DNA of 64,000 nucleotides, from NCBI RefSeq assembly GCF_006937785.1, contig NZ_SJEE01000009.1, forward strand, positions 80,097-144,096, read 5' to 3'. Below are positions 35,413 through 44,409 of the stretch, in pieces. Made by a program: the position numbers and the translations under genes. The DNA comes from Pseudanabaena sp. UWO311. GTDB taxonomy: Bacteria > Cyanobacteriota > Cyanobacteriia > Pseudanabaenales > Pseudanabaenaceae. Position 1 is the first letter of the stretch. Each line of letters begins with the position of its first letter. The notes under the pieces were generated by a model. That model ran no database searches. It saw only the letters and a program-made list of their open reading frames with translations, and had not been told where the DNA came from.

Positions 35413-35841
35413 CTTATCTCACCCCATATCACAAATGGTGAAGGCAAAAACATAAAGTATTGAAAGCTAACGATAGGCATGAACGAGGTACATAAGTCTA
35501 GAGTATTTTTTAAGACTCATACAACTTTAGAAGAAACTTTTCTTTTATCTACTATCAACATTTTATGACAGATTTTCCTTGCTTACGTTCCATTTAGTCT
35601 CCTGCGGAGATCATAAAACTTCCAAAGTATCATGATTTTGGATTGAGTTGTTCCAATATCAGTAATAATCCAGCAATTTCATTATGAAACCAATTTGGGG
35701 TTTTCCAGTACCTGTAGCGCTAGAAAGCCCAAAATTGGTTTTAATATTTAGTACATAAACCATAGACAGTATGAACGATATGCCTTCCTATCTTCGCTTT
35801 CTAAGGTTTAATTAAAAAACGCCATGTTTTTTGTAATTTTT
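35413..35841. other. 429-base intergenic region
   Basis: Divergent promoters of the phosphatase and truB genes. Holds repeat family C copy 1 (35687-35742) and nothing that looks like a gene. Confidence 0.6.
35687..35742. repeat. Inverted repeat family C, copy 1
   Basis: AAACCAATTTGGGGTTTTCC and GAAAGCCCAAAATTGGTTT flank a core ending TGTAGCGCT. A similarly built element with core CGGCACCAGCGCTGCT lies at 43149-43193. Confidence 0.65.
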
Positions 35842-36792
35842 ATGATCAATGGATTTATTAGTATCGATAAGCCGCCATTTATTACGGCTCATGACTGCAT
35901 AAGTAAATTACGAAAACTGCTTAAGCAAAAGAAAATTGGTCATGGCGGTACACTTGATCCAATGGCTACAGGGGTTTTACCGATCGCAGTTGGCTATGCC
36001 ACAAGACTTTTAAGATTTTTACCAGAAGGTAAAGCTTACGAGGCAAAGATTAAGTTTGGGGTGGTGGCGAATACTGATGATATTACTGGTGAAATTTTAA
36101 GCGATCGCCCTTGCCCAGATTTAAAACTTGAGGACATTGAGAAATTATTACCTTTATTTCAAGGCAAGATTACTCAACGTCCGCCAGCTTTTAGTGCTAT
36201 TCAAGTTAATGGTAAACGTCTTTACGATCTTGCTCGTAGGGGCGAGATTGTCGAATCTGATATTCCGATCCGCTCTGTGGAAATTACCGAAATTCGGGTT
36301 TTAAATTGGAATACGGGGGAATATCCAGAATTAGATGTGGCGATCGCCTGTGGTTCAGGTACATATATTCGGTCGATCGCCAGAGATTTAGGGGAAAAGC
36401 TGGGATGTGGCGCGACGTTGTCAGGACTTAGACGTACTTATAGTAATGGGTTTGATTTAAATTCGAGTTTGACTTTTGAGCAAATTGCGGATCTGTTGCG
36501 ATCGCGGAGTTTTGAAGTTCTTGCTCCCGATCATGGTTTGCATTTCTTGCCAATGATGTCTCTTGATGAAGATGCGACAAAACGTTGGTGTATGGGACAG
36601 GTGATTGCAATAAAGGATGTTCTTACCGAAGGTGAGAATGTTCTTACCGAAGGTGAGAATGTTCTTACCGAAGGTGAGAATATCCTTTCACAGTACGTAA
36701 GAATGTGCGATCGCGATCAAAAGTTTTTAGGCGTTAGCGAAGTTATTGAAGCTGGGTTACAACCAATTGTTGTTTTAAATCCCATAAATTAA
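35842..36792 (+). CDS. truB: tRNA pseudouridine-55 synthase TruB
   Basis: 316 residues from the ATG at 35842 (MINGFISIDKP); an ATG six codons earlier is possible. The catalytic Asp is in GHGGTLDPMATGVL (about residue 40). KAYEAKIKFG, RPPAFSAIQVNGKRLYDLAR and GSGTYIRSIARDLG are the remaining TruB motifs. It makes pseudouridine-55 in the T loop of tRNAs. The C-terminal PUA-like region contains three exact copies of a 7-residue unit VLTEGEN, encoded by a 21-base tandem repeat. Confidence 0.94.
   Translation: MINGFISIDKPPFITAHDCISKLRKLLKQKKIGHGGTLDPMATGVLPIAVGYATRLLRFLPEGKAYEAKIKFGVVANTDDITGEILSDRPCPDLKLEDIEKLLPLFQGKITQRPPAFSAIQVNGKRLYDLARRGEIVESDIPIRSVEITEIRVLNWNTGEYPELDVAIACGSGTYIRSIARDLGEKLGCGATLSGLRRTYSNGFDLNSSLTFEQIADLLRSRSFEVLAPDHGLHFLPMMSLDEDATKRWCMGQVIAIKDVLTEGENVLTEGENVLTEGENILSQYVRMCDRDQKFLGVSEVIEAGLQPIVVLNPIN
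36619..36681 (+). repeat. 21-base tandem repeat x3 within truB
   Basis: Three exact head-to-tail units (36619-36639, 36640-36660, 36661-36681) beginning GTTCTTACCGAAGGTGAGAA. The period is a multiple of three so the frame is kept. Exact identity implies recent slippage. Confidence 0.97.
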
Positions 36793-36856
36793 AAAAAGAG
36801 GGCGCAATGCGCCCTCTTTTTTATATAAATTGCGGCGTTCCGCGCCGCAATTTATA
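36793..36856. terminator. Paired hairpins between truB and htpG
   Basis: The first hairpin (about 36793-36822) is AAAAAGAGGGCGC-AAT-GCGCCCTCTTTTTT and suits truB termination. The second (36824-36837 with 36843-36856; TATAAATTGCGGCG and complement) adjoins the htpG stop. The genes converge. Confidence 0.85.
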
Positions 36857-36858
36857 GT

Positions 36859-38754
36859 TTAAATTTTGCTAGTCAACTTAGTTAGCAATTGATTAGAACG
36901 CTGCAAGAAGCCCTTCATGCTATCAGCATCAAAGCTCTTCTGTGCCATCAGTGCCAAGTCATAGACATGCGTACAAATCAAGTTGGCAAGATCCAATGAT
37001 TCTGATTTGCCACCAGCCAAAATTTGACTACTATCAAGCTCAATCAACTTCTCCATGAGCGGGTGCGTCGTATTTACAAGTAACACATGATCTTCAGGGA
37101 AGCTCACCGTACCTTGCTGCATCAATGCCATCATTTCTTGCATCCGTCGCGCTGATTCGGGCAGCAGAATGATTGCAGGTGGGGCAGAAGACACATCTTC
37201 AGTTTTAATCGCCTCAGTGCGAATTACCAATTTGGGCTTATTCAGCGCTGCACGGAAAATATCTTGGAGATGATCGCTCTTGGTTTTATTAGTTTTGGGA
37301 TCGACAATTTCTGTGTTCGCTCCCTTATCAACTAGGCGATCGTCAATTTCGGCATCAACACGGGAGAATTTAATATCTTTAAATTCTCGCTCAAGGAAAT
37401 TAATGAAGTGACTATCAATAAACGCATCAAAGGTGAGCACTTCTAAGCCTTGGTTTTTATGCAATTCCACATAAGTACCTTGAGCGATCGGATCAGAAGT
37501 GTAGAACACTTGGTTTTCATGCTCAGCTTTGTTGCGCTCCAGATAGGCTTGTAAAGTGGTGTAATTGCCGCTTTCACTCTTGACCTCATCAGATTCATTA
37601 GTGGTGGAATAGACCAAAATTTCCTTGACTTGCTGATAAAACTTATCGCTGTTCATAGAGCCAAACTTCATAAATATGCTGATATCTTGCCAGCATTTCA
37701 GAAATTCTTCACGGGAGTCGCTGTAAAGAGCGGTTAGGCGATCGCCTACTTTCTTAGCAATAAAATCTTGAATCTTCCGAACCTTGGGATCGCCTTGCAA
37801 GAAGCTACGTGAGACGTTTAAAGGAATATCGGTGCTGTCGATCGCCCCACGTAAAGGCATCAAGAACTTAGGGATCACATCATCGCAATTGTCGCTGACA
37901 AAAACGTGATTGCAGAAAAGTTTGATCTGTCCGCGATTTGGGTCAATATCCGCCTTCATCTTGGGAAAATAAAGAATCCCCTTAATCACAAATGGATAAT
38001 CTGTGTTCAGATGAATCCAAAACAGAGGATCATCTTGGTAAGGATAGAGATAACGATAAAACTCTAAATATTCGTCGTTAGTAACTGATTTAGGAGATTT
38101 GTCCCATAATGCAGTTTGTTTGTTAATGACTTCGTCATTAAGCTTGATTGGTACAGGCATGAAGTCGCAATAGTTGCGAATCATCCGCTTGATCGATGCT
38201 TCTTCTAGATATTCTTCAGCATCCTCTTGCAATGTCAAGGTGATCGTCGTACCAACATTGGTGCGATCGCTGCCATCAAGTGTAAATGTCGTTGAGCCAT
38301 CACAAGTCCAATGAACTGCTTCAGATCCTTCTTTGTATGACAAGGTATCGATCTCAACATTGCTCGCCACCATAAATGACGAATAAAAGCCTAAACCAAA
38401 GTTCCCGATGATTTGTTGATCGCCAGTGCCACTACTCGCATATTTAGTAGCAAATTCTTGGGCACTAGAAAATGCAACTTGGTTTATGTATTTCTTTACT
38501 TCATCAGCTGTCATGCCGATGCCAGTATCGATGATCGCTAGAGTTTTTTTCTCCTTATCAATCGTCACCACAATTTCAGGATCGGCAGAGTGGTTTGTTT
38601 CACCAGCGTAGGAAACCATCTTAAGTTTGCTAATGGCATCTACGGCATTAGAGATCAATTCCCGCAAGAAGATATCTCGCTCTGAATATAAAGCCTTCTT
38701 GATAATGGGAAAGATATTCTCGGTATGAATGCTGATCGTTCCCTGCTCTTGCAT
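36859..38754 (-). CDS. htpG: Chaperone HtpG (Hsp90)
   Basis: 631 residues from the ATG at 38754 (MQEQGTISIHTENIF); three extra codons upstream are also open. The GHKL ATPase motifs are plain: ERDIFLRELISNAVDAISKL, IIDTGIGMTADE, and IIGNFGLGFYSSFMVA. The middle domain has LPLNVSRSFLQGDPKV, and the protein ends with the dimerisation domain. In cyanobacteria HtpG is an ATP-dependent chaperone for stress tolerance and tetrapyrrole/phycobilisome assembly. No heat-shock operator could be recognised upstream. Confidence 0.96.
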   Translation of the reverse strand: MQEQGTISIHTENIFPIIKKALYSERDIFLRELISNAVDAISKLKMVSYAGETNHSADPEIVVTIDKEKKTLAIIDTGIGMTADEVKKYINQVAFSSAQEFATKYASSGTGDQQIIGNFGLGFYSSFMVASNVEIDTLSYKEGSEAVHWTCDGSTTFTLDGSDRTNVGTTITLTLQEDAEEYLEEASIKRMIRNYCDFMPVPIKLNDEVINKQTALWDKSPKSVTNDEYLEFYRYLYPYQDDPLFWIHLNTDYPFVIKGILYFPKMKADIDPNRGQIKLFCNHVFVSDNCDDVIPKFLMPLRGAIDSTDIPLNVSRSFLQGDPKVRKIQDFIAKKVGDRLTALYSDSREEFLKCWQDISIFMKFGSMNSDKFYQQVKEILVYSTTNESDEVKSESGNYTTLQAYLERNKAEHENQVFYTSDPIAQGTYVELHKNQGLEVLTFDAFIDSHFINFLEREFKDIKFSRVDAEIDDRLVDKGANTEIVDPKTNKTKSDHLQDIFRAALNKPKLVIRTEAIKTEDVSSAPPAIILLPESARRMQEMMALMQQGTVSFPEDHVLLVNTTHPLMEKLIELDSSQILAGGKSESLDLANLICTHVYDLALMAQKSFDADSMKGFLQRSNQLLTKLTSKI

Positions 38755-38877
38755 ATCGCGCAAAGCTCCTAATTATTACTAAATGTATTACTAAATGTTT
38801 CTAAGTCTTAACCAAGCCTGATTATAACGAACCAATAGCAATATCAAAGCCCTGTAGCTTGTCGCGTTCTCCGTACC

Positions 38878-38937
38878 TACAAACCCAAAACTTAAGAAGT
38901 GGCACTTTGCACCACATCTTATAGTTTTGGGTTTATT
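38878..38937 (-). repeat. Hairpin upstream of htpG
   Basis: ACAAACCCAAAACTTAAGAA... pairs imperfectly with ...TCTTATAGTTTTGGGTTTAT around GGCACTTTGCACC, about 125 bases upstream of the htpG start. It is directly followed by repeat family A copy 5. Confidence 0.7.
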
Positions 38938-38940
38938 AAT

Positions 38941-39010
38941 TAAGTAGCGAAGCACAATTAAACATAGAACCAAAAAATATGCAGCCCGCGCAGCAGTCGG
39001 TGCATATTAG
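38941..39010. repeat. Dispersed palindromic repeat family A, copy 5 (truncated)
   Basis: Left arm TAAGTAGCGAAGCACAATTA and inner hairpin AAAAATATGCAGCCCGCG/CGGTGCATATT are present. The right outer arm is missing; unrelated sequence begins at about 39010. Confidence 0.82.
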
Positions 39011-39143
39011 GAAAAGCCCCGCAGCTAATCTTGACTTTGTGAAGGTTTGCAAAGCAAATCTATACATTTTTGTAACTCTAGTTGAAAAACCAGATTTGCT
39101 CATCTATTGTGATACCAGCACTTTTGAATCAACCATTACAGAT

Positions 39144-39389
39144 ATGGCGATCGCAGCAGTTATCTACATCTCAGTGTCTGTACTTTTAGTAATAAGTGCA
39201 GGTATATTTTTTGTTAAAGCTATCCATTCTTTAATGGACAGAAAACAACCATCAAATTACAAACTTACAAAACAAGTAATGTTTTTGCGCCCTAAATCTA
39301 ATGATCCCTTAGCTATTTCTTCCCGACGAGAAGAAATCATTGCTATGCTGGAACGGCAATTTGCTAGTAGCCCATCATCTGACTCCTAG
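39144..39389 (+). CDS. Small membrane protein, unidentified
   Basis: 81 residues from ATG 39144 (MAIAAVIYISVSVLLVISAG). The long upstream extension runs into repeat family A and is rejected. One N-terminal transmembrane helix is followed by a charged cytoplasmic tail (SSRREEIIAMLERQF). It lies 24 bases before ftsQ, so it is probably co-transcribed and could relate to division, but I do not recognise the family. Confidence 0.6.
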   Translation: MAIAAVIYISVSVLLVISAGIFFVKAIHSLMDRKQPSNYKLTKQVMFLRPKSNDPLAISSRREEIIAMLERQFASSPSSDS

Positions 39390-39413
39390 CACTATGAACT
39401 AGTAGGAGTAAAG

Positions 39414-40226
39414 ATGACGGTTGAATTCCCTATCTCCACTGGAGAGGCAGACTATGTGGCTCGCCGCAAACAACTGCGAAAACAACGCCGCCTTCGCATC
39501 TTTCAAGGTATTTGGCAATTAACATTCATCACAGGACTTACGGGAGCCATGCTCTGGGTAGCTATGCTCCCAGAATGGCAACTTCGTAGTGCTAACCAAA
39601 TTGAGATTGAGGGTAACAATCTCCTTTCCAAAGAAACCATCAAAAAATCTCTAGCAATTCAATATCCTCAGTCGATTTTTCAAATTCAACCGCAATTGAT
39701 CGCGACCCAATTGGAGGCAAATGCCCCAGTTTCCAAGGTTTTAGTTTCGCGCACAATTTTTCCGTCAAAGTTGACCATTCAAGTCCAAGAACGTTTGCCG
39801 ATCGCTAAGTCTACACGCAAGGGTCAGCAAGGATTTCTCGATGCTGAAGGCATATGGGTATCTGCTAAAGCTTATCCGTCAAATATTAATAAACCAAATC
39901 TCGTAGTTCTAGAGCCAAGTAATCGAGCAATCAGTCAATGGTCAACCCTTTATCGCCAAGTTAGCCAAAGTCAGGTCAAAATTTCGCAAGTAGATGCTAG
40001 AGATGAATCAAATCTTATTTTGAATACAGAGCTCGGTCTGGTATATTTTGGCACATACAAGCCATCGCTTTTTACTACACAGTTAGAGACACTTGATCGT
40101 CTGAGAACATTGCCCGAAAGACTGAAATCAAAAAGTTTTAACTACATTGATATCAGTCAACCCAATAATCCAATTTTGGAAATGAATGTATCACCAAAAG
40201 ATAAATCTTCAGAAACAAAATCCTAA
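39414..40226 (+). CDS. ftsQ: Cell division protein FtsQ/DivIB
   Basis: 270 residues: basic cytoplasmic tail (RRKQLRKQRRLRIF), one transmembrane helix (about 31-52), then a periplasmic POTRA domain (IEIEGNNLLSKETIKKSL, NAPVSKVLVSRTIFPSKLTI) and the beta domain. FtsQ links early and late divisome components at mid-cell. AGGAGT lies upstream of the ATG, and ftsZ follows, the common cyanobacterial order. Confidence 0.92.
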   Translation: MTVEFPISTGEADYVARRKQLRKQRRLRIFQGIWQLTFITGLTGAMLWVAMLPEWQLRSANQIEIEGNNLLSKETIKKSLAIQYPQSIFQIQPQLIATQLEANAPVSKVLVSRTIFPSKLTIQVQERLPIAKSTRKGQQGFLDAEGIWVSAKAYPSNINKPNLVVLEPSNRAISQWSTLYRQVSQSQVKISQVDARDESNLILNTELGLVYFGTYKPSLFTTQLETLDRLRTLPERLKSKSFNYIDISQPNNPILEMNVSPKDKSSETKS

Positions 40227-40365
40227 ACTGTCGTTTTAAGGCTATTATTATTTTTTTCTGGTAGGTTTAAACTGTTACTCGAACTTTTGACTCGAATGGG
40301 GTTTAAGCTTAGCAAAATCTAGAGAGTATCAGTAAAACGATTCTATTTATGACATCCCTCGATAA

Positions 40366-41649
40366 ATGACATCTCAAAATGACTGGTCAAATTTGGACTC
40401 AAATGGTTCGGCAAACGGAGAAGTAGACGTGCAAATGGATGAACTTTCTGAGTTTTCAAATAACTCTAGACTACACCTAAGTCACTCTCACAATCGTATG
40501 AAGCAGCAGTTAGGCGTTGATGCAAAAGCGGATAATATCATGTTGGGCAGTGTTGCAAAAATTAAGGTAATTGGTGTTGGCGGCGGCGGCGGCAACGCTG
40601 TAAATCGCATGATTGCAAGCGATGTGGTTGGTGTAGAGTTCTGGTCGTTTAATACCGACGCTCAAGCATTGCTCCAATCATCCGCCTCTAAACGCTTTCA
40701 GATGGGTCAAAAACTGACCAGAGGTTTAGGTGCTGGCGGTAATCCTGCGATCGGGCAGAAAGCCGCCGAGGAGTCACGTGATGACATCGCGGCAGCCGTC
40801 GAAGGAGCCGACTTAGTATTTATTACCGCAGGTATGGGTGGTGGCACTGGCACTGGAGCCGCACCAATTATAGCTGAGGTAGCCAAAGAAGCTGGGGCAT
40901 TGACGGTTGGTATAGTCACCCGTCCCTTTACCTTTGAAGGTAGAAGGCGTGGACAGCAAGCTGAAGAAGGAATTGCAGGTTTACAGAGCCGCGTTGACAC
41001 CCTGATAGTGATCCCCAACGATAAGTTACTCTCGGTGATTTCTGAGCAAACACCAGTCCAAGAGGCGTTTAGGGTTGCTGATGACATCCTGCGTCAGGGA
41101 GTACAGGGTATATCTGACATTATTATGATTCCTGGACTGGTTAATGTTGACTTTGCAGATATTCGCGCAATTATGGCGGATGCAGGATCAGCAATGATGG
41201 GCATTGGCATCGGCTCAGGCAAGTCTAGAGCCAGAGAAGCGGCTATGACTGCTATTTCTTCACCTTTACTAGAAACTTCAGTCGAAGGGGCAAGTGGAGT
41301 TGTCTTTAACATCACAGGTGGCGAAGACATGACATTGCATGAAGTCAACGCAGCCGCAGAAACGATTTATGAGGTTGTTGATCAAAACGCAAATATTATC
41401 TTTGGGGCAGTGATCGATCCCAAGATGGATGGAGAGATTCGGATTACGGTAATTGCGACTGGCTTTGCTCCCAAATCACATCCAGCGATACCACCACAAA
41501 TTTCTAAAAAAGTTCAACCTCTACCTCCTAGCGCACAAACAAGAACGTCAACTTCTTCAATGCCGAGTACATCTCAGCCCGAAATTAAGCTTAGTAAGCC
41601 AGGACTAGATATTCCCGATTTTTTACAACGTCGCCGCCCACCTAAATAA
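40366..41649 (+). CDS. ftsZ: Cell division GTPase FtsZ
   Basis: 427 residues. GTP-binding tubulin signature [15 protein letters not shown]-terminal [16 protein letters not shown]7 synergy-loop region [11 protein letters not shown]. It has a 60-residue cyanobacterial N-terminal extension and a C-terminal linker ending in [12 protein letters not shown], the conserved tail binding FtsA/ZipN-type anchors. It polymerises into the Z ring. 139 bases separate it from ftsQ, enough for its own promoter. A hairpin follows the stop. Confidence 0.97.
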   Translation: MTSQNDWSNLDSNGSANGEVDVQMDELSEFSNNSRLHLSHSHNRMKQQLGVDAKADNIMLGSVAKIKVIGVGGGGGNAVNRMIASDVVGVEFWSFNTDAQALLQSSASKRFQMGQKLTRGLGAGGNPAIGQKAAEESRDDIAAAVEGADLVFITAGMGGGTGTGAAPIIAEVAKEAGALTVGIVTRPFTFEGRRRGQQAEEGIAGLQSRVDTLIVIPNDKLLSVISEQTPVQEAFRVADDILRQGVQGISDIIMIPGLVNVDFADIRAIMADAGSAMMGIGIGSGKSRAREAAMTAISSPLLETSVEGASGVVFNITGGEDMTLHEVNAAAETIYEVVDQNANIIFGAVIDPKMDGEIRITVIATGFAPKSHPAIPPQISKKVQPLPPSAQTRTSTSSMPSTSQPEIKLSKPGLDIPDFLQRRRPPK

Positions 41650-41692
41650 AAGCCATAAATTTAGAGGCTATGCTTCTAACTTATGGCTTTTA
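41645..41692 (+). terminator. Terminator of ftsZ
   Basis: ATAAAAGCCATAA...TTATGGCTTTTAT, beginning in the stop codon (41647-41649), with an inner partial stem TTAGAGGC-TAT-GCTTCTAA. Confidence 0.75.
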
Positions 41693-41811
41693 TTTCCTGC
41701 TGGATAAAAAGTGGCTGAAAAAATATCTAATTTAATCATAAACAGATAGTGCGAATAGCGGATTAAGCCTGACAATAGAAAGATGGCTATGTTACCTCCT
41801 GATAAATTGCA

Positions 41812-42813
41812 GTGACACACTTAACGACGACTACTAGGCATGGACTTCATCGACTACCTTCTTTAAATAGTGGTGAAGACCGACTTAGGCTGTTTGCTGG
41901 CTCAGCAAACTTGCCACTTGCCCAAGAGATTTCCCGTTATTTAGGTATCGAACTAGGGCCTATGGTGCGAAAAAATTTCGCTGACGGGGAAGTCTATGTG
42001 CAAGTACAGGAATCGATTCGGGGTTGTGATGTTTATCTGATCCAACCCACCTGTCGCCCTGTTAACGACCATTTAACCGAATTATTGATTATGATTGATG
42101 CCTGCCGTCGCGCATCAGCAAGACAGATCACCGCAGTGATGCCTTACTATGGCTATGCACGAGCCGATCGCAAAACCGCAGGACGTGAGTCTATTACTGC
42201 GAAATTAGTTGCTAACTTAATCGTGCAGTCTGGAGCTGATCGCGTAATTGCGATGGACTTGCACTCAGCACAGATTCAGGGATATTTTGATATTCCTTGC
42301 GATCATGTTTATGGCTCTCCAGTTTTATTTGACTATCTCAATGAAAAGAAGCTGCCTGATCTAGTAGTGGTTTCACCAGATGTAGGGGGAGTAGCTCGTG
42401 CTCGTGCTTTTGCCAAAAAACTTGATGATGCTCCTTTAGCAATCATTGATAAACGTCGCCAAAGTCATAATGTGGCTGAGGTGATGAATGTGATTGGGGA
42501 TGTGTCGGGTAAAACTGCAGTTCTTGTCGATGACATGATTGATACGGCTGGAACTATTTATGAAGCGGCTAAGCTCTTGAGAAAAGAGGGGGCACGACAG
42601 GTTTACGCTTGTGCAACCCATGCTATTTTTTCGCCACCAGCGATTGATCGACTATCAAGTGGCGTGTTTGAAGAAGTAATCGTGACTAACTCGACCCCCG
42701 TGAGGCAGGAGAACTACTTTCCCCAATTGCGGGTACTATCAGTTGCCGACCTCTTGGGGGAAACAATCTGGCGAGTTCACGAAGATACTTCGGTAAGCAG
42801 CATGTTTAGGTAG
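41812..42813 (+). CDS. prs: Ribose-phosphate pyrophosphokinase
   Basis: 333 residues from GTG 41812; a TAA lies three codons upstream, so no longer start exists. Motifs: LRLFAGSANLPLAQEI, RKNFADGEVYVQVQESIRG, MPYYGYARADRKTAGRE (ATP/flexible loop), MDLHSAQIQGYF, and the PRPP-binding VLVDDMIDTAGTI. It makes PRPP from ribose-5-phosphate and ATP for nucleotide, histidine and NAD synthesis, and would draw on the rpiA product at 59502. Confidence 0.96.
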   Translation: MTHLTTTTRHGLHRLPSLNSGEDRLRLFAGSANLPLAQEISRYLGIELGPMVRKNFADGEVYVQVQESIRGCDVYLIQPTCRPVNDHLTELLIMIDACRRASARQITAVMPYYGYARADRKTAGRESITAKLVANLIVQSGADRVIAMDLHSAQIQGYFDIPCDHVYGSPVLFDYLNEKKLPDLVVVSPDVGGVARARAFAKKLDDAPLAIIDKRRQSHNVAEVMNVIGDVSGKTAVLVDDMIDTAGTIYEAAKLLRKEGARQVYACATHAIFSPPAIDRLSSGVFEEVIVTNSTPVRQENYFPQLRVLSVADLLGETIWRVHEDTSVSSMFR

Positions 42814-42890
42814 AGATCGCTTTTCATACTCCAAAAAGGTCAGTTTTTATTTCGTAATTATTTTCACAATCATACTTAATTCAAGAAAAT

Positions 42891-42904
42891 GTACAGTATG
42901 ATAC
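42891..42904 (+). promoter_or_regulatory. Candidate NtcA-binding site
   Basis: GTACAGTATGATAC fits the NtcA consensus GTAN8TAC exactly. A TAN3T-like -10 (42922-42927) lies about 17 bases downstream, shorter than the usual 22. NtcA autoregulates its own gene in other cyanobacteria, and ntcA begins 540 bases downstream. The consensus is short, so chance occurrence is quite possible. Confidence 0.35.
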
Positions 42905-43148
42905 AAATTGTAATTATGTAGTAAGTTTAAGTGAGAATACTTATATCTATATCCCAAATAAACTCTCTAAATTTTGACCTATTTCGGCGAATCAAATGAA
43001 TTTTCACTGCTTTCTAAAGTGACTACTTATAGGGCAATGTACTGTGAGACTACGTGTATCTTTACTCTTTACATAAGATGAAAAATAACATGTGTAACTA
43101 AACTTGATTGTGTGGTGGCATACTTTCCTAGCAATTGTCATCAGAACT

Positions 43149-43193
43149 AATTTTAGGATTTTCGGCACCAGCGCTGCTAAAAATCCTAAAACT
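43149..43193. repeat. Inverted repeat family C, copy 2
   Basis: AATTTTAGGATTTT and AAAAATCCTAAAA enclose CGGCACCAGCGCTGCT. Arms differ from copy 1 but the layout and the GCGCT core are shared. Confidence 0.65.
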
Positions 43194-43292
43194 GGCTTCA
43201 TTAAAGTTGCTAATACTTTGTTGAAGATTAGCGCTCACAATTGATTGCAACTTTTGATGCTTTATCTGTTTTCTAGTCTGAATAAGCTCTAA

Positions 43293-43395
43293 TACCAATT
43301 CATGAAAGTAATGCAACCATTCCATGAATTAAAAGTAAAACCCATCAAGGTTTTTGGATTCTAAAAATGACGTTGTCATTTTTAGAATTGGTATA
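43293..43395. repeat. Dispersed composite repeat family B, copy 2
   Basis: Starts TACCAATTCATGAAAG, has the AAACCCATCAAGGTTTT spacer, then the hairpin CTAAAAATGACG-TTG-CATTTTTAG, and ends AATTGGTATA. The two hairpins are in the opposite order to copy 1. It lies 50 bases before the ntcA start. Confidence 0.82.
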
Positions 43396-43445
43396 AATGA
43401 TGCTTTATATATTGTTTTATTTTTGGTTAAAGAGGATATATAAGA

Positions 43446-44108
43446 TTGGCTGACCGTGCTCTTGTTGAAGTCTTTCGCGAAATGAATGGGGGAATGTTCC
43501 CACCCATGACGGAAACGTTTGAACGCGGTAAGACGATTTTTTTCCCAGGTGATCCTGCTGAACGTTTTTACTTTTTAGTTAAAGGCGCTGTAAAACTTTC
43601 TAGAGTTTACGAAGCAGGTGAAGAAATTACTGTAGCCCTATTACGCGAAAATAGTGTGTTTGGGGTTTTGTCTTTGATTACAGGCAATCGCTCTGACCGC
43701 TTTTATCACGCAGTCGCATTTACACCTGTTGAGCTGCTTTCTGTGCCGATTGATCAAGTTGAAAAGGCTTTGAAGGAAGATCCTGAATTGCCAATGGTGT
43801 TATTGCGTGGATTGTCATCGCGGATTTTACAAACTGAGATGATGATTGAGACTCTTGCCCATCGAGACATGGGATCGCGGCTAGTCAGTTTTTTGCTGAT
43901 TCTTTGTCGTGACTTTGGCTCGCCTTCAACTGATGGTGTGACGATTGATTTGAAGCTATCACATCAGGCGATCGCAGAAGCGATCGGCTCTACGCGAGTA
44001 ACGGTAACTCGATTGCTTGGCGATTTGCGAAAGCAAAAGATGATCGCGATTTCAAAGAAAAAGATTACAGTACATAACCCAATTGAGTTAGGTCAGCAAT
44101 TTGCTTAA
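43446..44108 (+). CDS. ntcA: Global nitrogen regulator NtcA
   Basis: 220 residues of the CRP/FNR family, starting at TTG 43446 with AGAGGA upstream. The cNMP-like effector domain ([40 protein letters not shown]) binds 2-oxoglutarate in this family. The dimer helix [20 protein letters not shown] and [23 protein letters not shown] are near-invariant in cyanobacterial NtcA. It activates nitrogen-assimilation genes at GTAN8TAC sites when nitrogen is short. The first 10 residues are shorter than in typical homologues. Confidence 0.97.
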   Translation: MADRALVEVFREMNGGMFPPMTETFERGKTIFFPGDPAERFYFLVKGAVKLSRVYEAGEEITVALLRENSVFGVLSLITGNRSDRFYHAVAFTPVELLSVPIDQVEKALKEDPELPMVLLRGLSSRILQTEMMIETLAHRDMGSRLVSFLLILCRDFGSPSTDGVTIDLKLSHQAIAEAIGSTRVTVTRLLGDLRKQKMIAISKKKITVHNPIELGQQFA

Positions 44109-44152
44109 AGAAATTAGATGCGTTGCTTAGCAACACATCTAATTTCTTTAAG
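44104..44152 (+). terminator. Terminator of ntcA
   Basis: CTTAAAGAAATTAGATG.GTTGC-TTA-complement: 23-nt arms at 44104-44126 and 44130-44152 with one mismatch, overlapping the ntcA stop codon. Confidence 0.85.
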
Positions 44153-44253
44153 CAACTCAGCATAATTAAAAAAACAAGGTCAAAATCTGTACCGCCTGCT
44201 ACGCAGGCGGTACAGATTTTGGGATTTTAAATTTAATTTTGCTTAGCTATTTA
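44150..44253. repeat. Dispersed palindromic repeat family A, copy 6
   Basis: AAGCAACTCAGCATAATTAA on the left and TTTAATTTTGCTTAGCTATT on the right. The inner hairpin CAAAATCTGTACCGCCTGC-TAC-complement is perfect. It abuts family B copy 3; together they fill the 301-base gap before secG. Confidence 0.87.
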
Positions 44254-44355
44254 TACCAATTCACAAAAGTGTGGTAACACTTCTGTGAATTAAAAATCAA
44301 ACCCTGTAAGGGTTTTAAAAGCATAAAATGGCGTAGCCATTTTATGCTTTGGTAT
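44252..44355. repeat. Dispersed composite repeat family B, copy 3
   Basis: TATACCAATTCACAAAAGTG-TGGTAA-CACTTCTGTGAATT, then AAACCCTGTAAGGGTTTT, then GCATAAAATGGC-GTA-GCCATTTTATGC and GGTATTA. Same parts as copy 1 in inverted order. Confidence 0.87.
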
Positions 44356-44409
44356 TAGTAGATGCGTTAAGCTGTTTATAGAAAACCATATAAAGAAAAA
44401 TATCTAAAA

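Larger units (their letters stand above)
42814..43445. other. 632-base region upstream of ntcA
   Basis: Contains a GTAN8TAC site (42891), family C copy 2 (43149-43193) and family B copy 2 (43293-43395). Minus-strand ORFs of 65 codons in it run through these repeats and show no protein-like composition. The ntcA promoter or promoters must lie here, possibly with a long leader. Confidence 0.6.

Noticed and set aside
38979..39143. Upstream part of the small membrane-protein frame
   Set aside because: It begins within a truncated family A repeat and has no protein-like pattern; the TM helix begins at ATG 39144.
43004..43325. Two 65-codon minus-strand ORFs upstream of ntcA
   Set aside because: They run through family B and C repeats, have no ribosome-binding site and no recognisable fold.
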